Shown piece by piece: positions 5,541 through 7,489 of a DNA stretch of 7,489 nt (positions are counted from its first letter, which is position 1; each line of letters begins with the position of its first letter). The notes beneath the pieces are model-generated. The model saw nothing but the letters and a program-made list of their open reading frames with translations, was not told the DNA's origin and did no database searches. Made by a program: the position numbers and the translations under genes. This DNA comes from Gammaproteobacteria bacterium (GTDB lineage: Bacteria; Pseudomonadota; Gammaproteobacteria; Steroidobacterales; SZUA-146): assembly GCA_003228965.1 (NCBI GenBank), contig QIGP01000074.1, forward strand, positions 1 through 7,489. The letters run 5' to 3'.

Positions 5541-6422
5541 ATGTACGAGCAATTTTACAACTTCGAAGAAAAGCCGTTTACGCTGCTACCTGATCCTGCC
5601 TTTTTGTATTTAGGGAAAAAGCATCAGATGGCCTTGACGATGCTGCAGTACGGGCTCGCCAACAATTCGGGTTTTAGTGTCATCACCGGAGAAATAGGCT
5701 CCGGTAAAACCACGCTCATCCGCGCGCTTCTCAACGATATGGACGACAACGTGGCTGTCGGCCTGATCAGTAACACACACAAGTCGTTTGGGGATTTACT
5801 GCAATGGGTGCTCATGGCTTTTGGCCTCGATTACAAAGGCAAAGAGAAAGTCGAGTGTTACGAGGATTTCGTTAACTACGTAGTGAGTGAGTACGCCAAC
5901 GGCAAGCGAACGGTGCTGATTATTGACGAGGCACAAAACCTCTCTATCGACACTTTGGAAGAACTTCGTATGTTGTCCAATATAAATGCGGACAAGAATC
6001 AGGTGCTACAACTGATATTGGTAGGACAACCCGAGCTGCGCTCTACGTTAATGCTGCCGAGTTTACGTCAGTTCGCACAACGCATTTCAGTGAATTACCA
6101 TCTCGAGGCATTAAGTGCCCAGGAAACCGTTAGCTATATTCACCACCGCATCAAAACGGCGGGTGGCGATGAGGCGTTGTTTCCAGAACGTTCGTGCTCT
6201 TTGGTGTGGTACTACAGCCGCGGTATTCCTCGAGTGATTAACACCATATGTGATACAGCGTTAGTGTACGGATTTGCTGAGCAAAGCGACGTGATCGAAA
6301 CTTCCATAGTCAAAGATGTCGTTCGCGATCGCAAAATGGGTGGCATTTTTGCTGGTCGTGCCGACGATGAGGATGAGGACGTCGACGTCGACTTAGCTAT
6401 ACAGTCCGACGGATCTGCCTGA
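5541..6422 (+). CDS. XrtA/PEP-CTERM-associated AAA ATPase (ExeA/GspA-like)
   Basis: This 293-residue AAA ATPase starts MYEQFYNFEEKPF, the typical opening of the family (MY..FY.....PF). Walker A is GEIGSGKTT (50-58), Walker B VLIIDEAQNL (125-134), a sensor-like segment LILVGQPEL (158-166) is present, and R181 in QFAQRI is the likely arginine finger. Relatives assist secretin assembly (ExeA) or occur as a marker gene of exosortase-A EPS loci; the role in EPS is not established. It lacks the peptidoglycan-binding domain of ExeA. The C-terminal 20 or so residues are very acidic (DDEDEDVDVD at 275-284) and beyond the usual end of the domain. Only a distant GAG precedes the ATG, so translation may depend on coupling with the kinase gene 31 nt upstream. 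Confidence 0.9.
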   Translation: MYEQFYNFEEKPFTLLPDPAFLYLGKKHQMALTMLQYGLANNSGFSVITGEIGSGKTTLIRALLNDMDDNVAVGLISNTHKSFGDLLQWVLMAFGLDYKGKEKVECYEDFVNYVVSEYANGKRTVLIIDEAQNLSIDTLEELRMLSNINADKNQVLQLILVGQPELRSTLMLPSLRQFAQRISVNYHLEALSAQETVSYIHHRIKTAGGDEALFPERSCSLVWYYSRGIPRVINTICDTALVYGFAEQSDVIETSIVKDVVRDRKMGGIFAGRADDEDEDVDVDLAIQSDGSA

Positions 6423-6451
6423 CCATGAGCTCACAGTGCGCGTTTGTGCAC

Positions 6452-6455
6452 GGAG
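6452..6455 (+). promoter_or_regulatory. Ribosome site setting the GTG start of the flippase gene
   Basis: GGAG lies seven bases before GTG at 6463, with the flippase frame open from there. Its spacing makes this GTG the best start, since no ATG lies in this frame between the ATPase stop and the first membrane segment. GTG 6436 is a weaker alternative. Confidence 0.65.
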
Positions 6456-6462
6456 CGGTTTC

Positions 6463-7489
6463 GTGCTAGCGCGTTTACGCCGGAGCGAATTTGTCACCAA
6501 TGTGGCTAAAGTCTTCGCCGGAAACGGTCTGGTCTTTGCAATCTCCCTGTTTGCTATACCCATAATTTCACGCCTGTACACGCCCGAACACTACGGCGTG
6601 ATAGCGCTATTTATTTCAGTCTCCTCAGTCGCTGTAGTCTTTGCCACGCTCAAGTACGAAATGGCGCTGGTGCTACCTGAGTCAGATGAGACCGCCAGCG
6701 ACTTGCTTCGAGCGACGTTGAAAGTAGTTGTGTTGGTGTCGACAGCTGTCCTGGTTGTCGTGTTTATTGCAAGACTGTGCTGTGCGAACCTGCAGGTTAT
6801 TTCCGGGTTAGGAAACTATATTTGGTGGTTACCTGTGCTGGTTTTTTTGATGGCATCGATCAAATTACTCGTCAACGGCTGGCTCACCCGCAAGAAGCAG
6901 TTCGGGCGCATGGCCATGGCGGAGATGAGCAATTCACTAGTGAGTCTTGCCGTTCGTATTGGCCTGGGCTTTGCCGTTGGCAGTACGGTTTGGGGTCTGC
7001 TTGCAGGCCTTATTGCCGGTTCTGTTGTTGGCTTGCTTGTGGCTTTGCCACAGTCGCGCAAAGAAATTCTGTCGCCATCGAAGCGTTCAAGTATTGATGT
7101 TCTTAGAGAGTATCCGGAGTTTCCGCGTTACACGATGCCTGCGGATCTTGTTCGCACCCTGGCGCAGAGCCTTCCGGTAATTATGTTTAACTTTATGTAT
7201 TCACCGATTGTAGCCGGATTGTTTTTTATGGCTAATCGTCTTATCCAGGTGCCGGTAGAGCTCGGGCTCCACGCTTTTCGCGGTGTGTATTTACAAAAAG
7301 TATCGGCAATGCATGCGGCGAAAATTCCGCTACGCGCCACCTACATAAAAACAATCTGCATCATGTTTTTGCTGGGCATTATTCCGGCCCTGGTTTTATA
7401 TCTTTTCGGCACGGAAATTCTAGGTTTCGTGCTGGGTAAGAAATGGCTTGAAGCAGGGCGGTTTGCTGAAATTCTGGCACCTTTGCTAT
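6463..7489 (+). CDS. Wzx-type polysaccharide flippase (partial, runs off right edge)
   Basis: The frame is open from GTG 6463 to the window end: 342 codons plus one base, with no stop. The product starts MLARLRRSEFVTNVAKVFAG, the usual opening of MATE/MOP-superfamily oligosaccharide flippases, followed by SRLYTPEHYGVIALF (about 38-52), the family's (S/T)RLY(T/S)PE..G motif. Hydrophobic segments alternate with short loops (about 17-37, 43-65, 87-107, 118-134, 165-205), and the typical EYPEFPRYTMPADL (216-229) precedes LPVIMF. Relatives are usually 400-500 residues, so perhaps 70 to 150 remain outside. It moves lipid-linked repeat units across the inner membrane for the co-polymerase to extend. 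It has no ATG start, so automatic gene finding restricted to ATG would miss it. It follows the ATPase gene after 40 nt. Confidence 0.88.
   Translation, partial: MLARLRRSEFVTNVAKVFAGNGLVFAISLFAIPIISRLYTPEHYGVIALFISVSSVAVVFATLKYEMALVLPESDETASDLLRATLKVVVLVSTAVLVVVFIARLCCANLQVISGLGNYIWWLPVLVFLMASIKLLVNGWLTRKKQFGRMAMAEMSNSLVSLAVRIGLGFAVGSTVWGLLAGLIAGSVVGLLVALPQSRKEILSPSKRSSIDVLREYPEFPRYTMPADLVRTLAQSLPVIMFNFMYSPIVAGLFFMANRLIQVPVELGLHAFRGVYLQKVSAMHAAKIPLRATYIKTICIMFLLGIIPALVLYLFGTEILGFVLGKKWLEAGRFAEILAPLL

Overview
The window reads as the front half of an exopolysaccharide (EPS) synthesis and export operon of the exosortase-A (XrtA/PEP-CTERM-associated) type. All confident genes lie on the + strand. 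The probable host is a Gram-negative proteobacterium: there is a periplasmic exporter with SLBB domains, an outer-membrane beta-barrel and a Wzz/BY-kinase pair. Composition is close to 50% G+C, and a gammaproteobacterium is my guess, but nothing here fixes the taxon.

Positions 1-709 hold no gene I can support. From left to right this stretch has a dispersed-repeat-like palindromic element (about 62-168), a 7-bp inverted repeat (229-273) that could be an activator site, a good sigma-54 promoter candidate (403-418) with the conserved GG-N10-GC spacing, and then a leader of about 280 nt with three predicted hairpins. It ends at a strong Shine-Dalgarno site (701-705).

The genes follow in tight order: a small polysaccharide export protein (710-1282); an outer-membrane beta-barrel protein (probably 1290-2594, GTG start); a large polysaccharide co-polymerase/chain-length determinant (2646-4628); a cytoplasmic BY-type tyrosine autokinase (4667-5509); an ExeA-like AAA ATPase of the XrtA-associated type (5541-6422); and a Wzx-type flippase (GTG start at 6463) that runs off the right edge. 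Gaps are 7 to 51 nt, which suggests one transcript.

The genes form one pathway. The flippase moves lipid-linked oligosaccharide across the inner membrane. The co-polymerase sets chain length and bridges the periplasm, and its cytoplasmic loop controls, and is controlled by, the autokinase. The exporter and the beta-barrel carry the polymer through the outer membrane. The AAA ATPase has no settled role but marks XrtA-type loci. Exosortase, polymerase and glycosyltransferases are not in the window and would be expected to the right.

The most unusual feature is in the co-polymerase: a bacterial SH3 domain is inserted at the predicted periplasmic tip of its coiled coil, just after a duplicated 36-residue coiled-coil unit. 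This brings the protein to 660 residues, against roughly 500 for its relatives. The likely sigma-54 control with a structured leader is the second point worth following.
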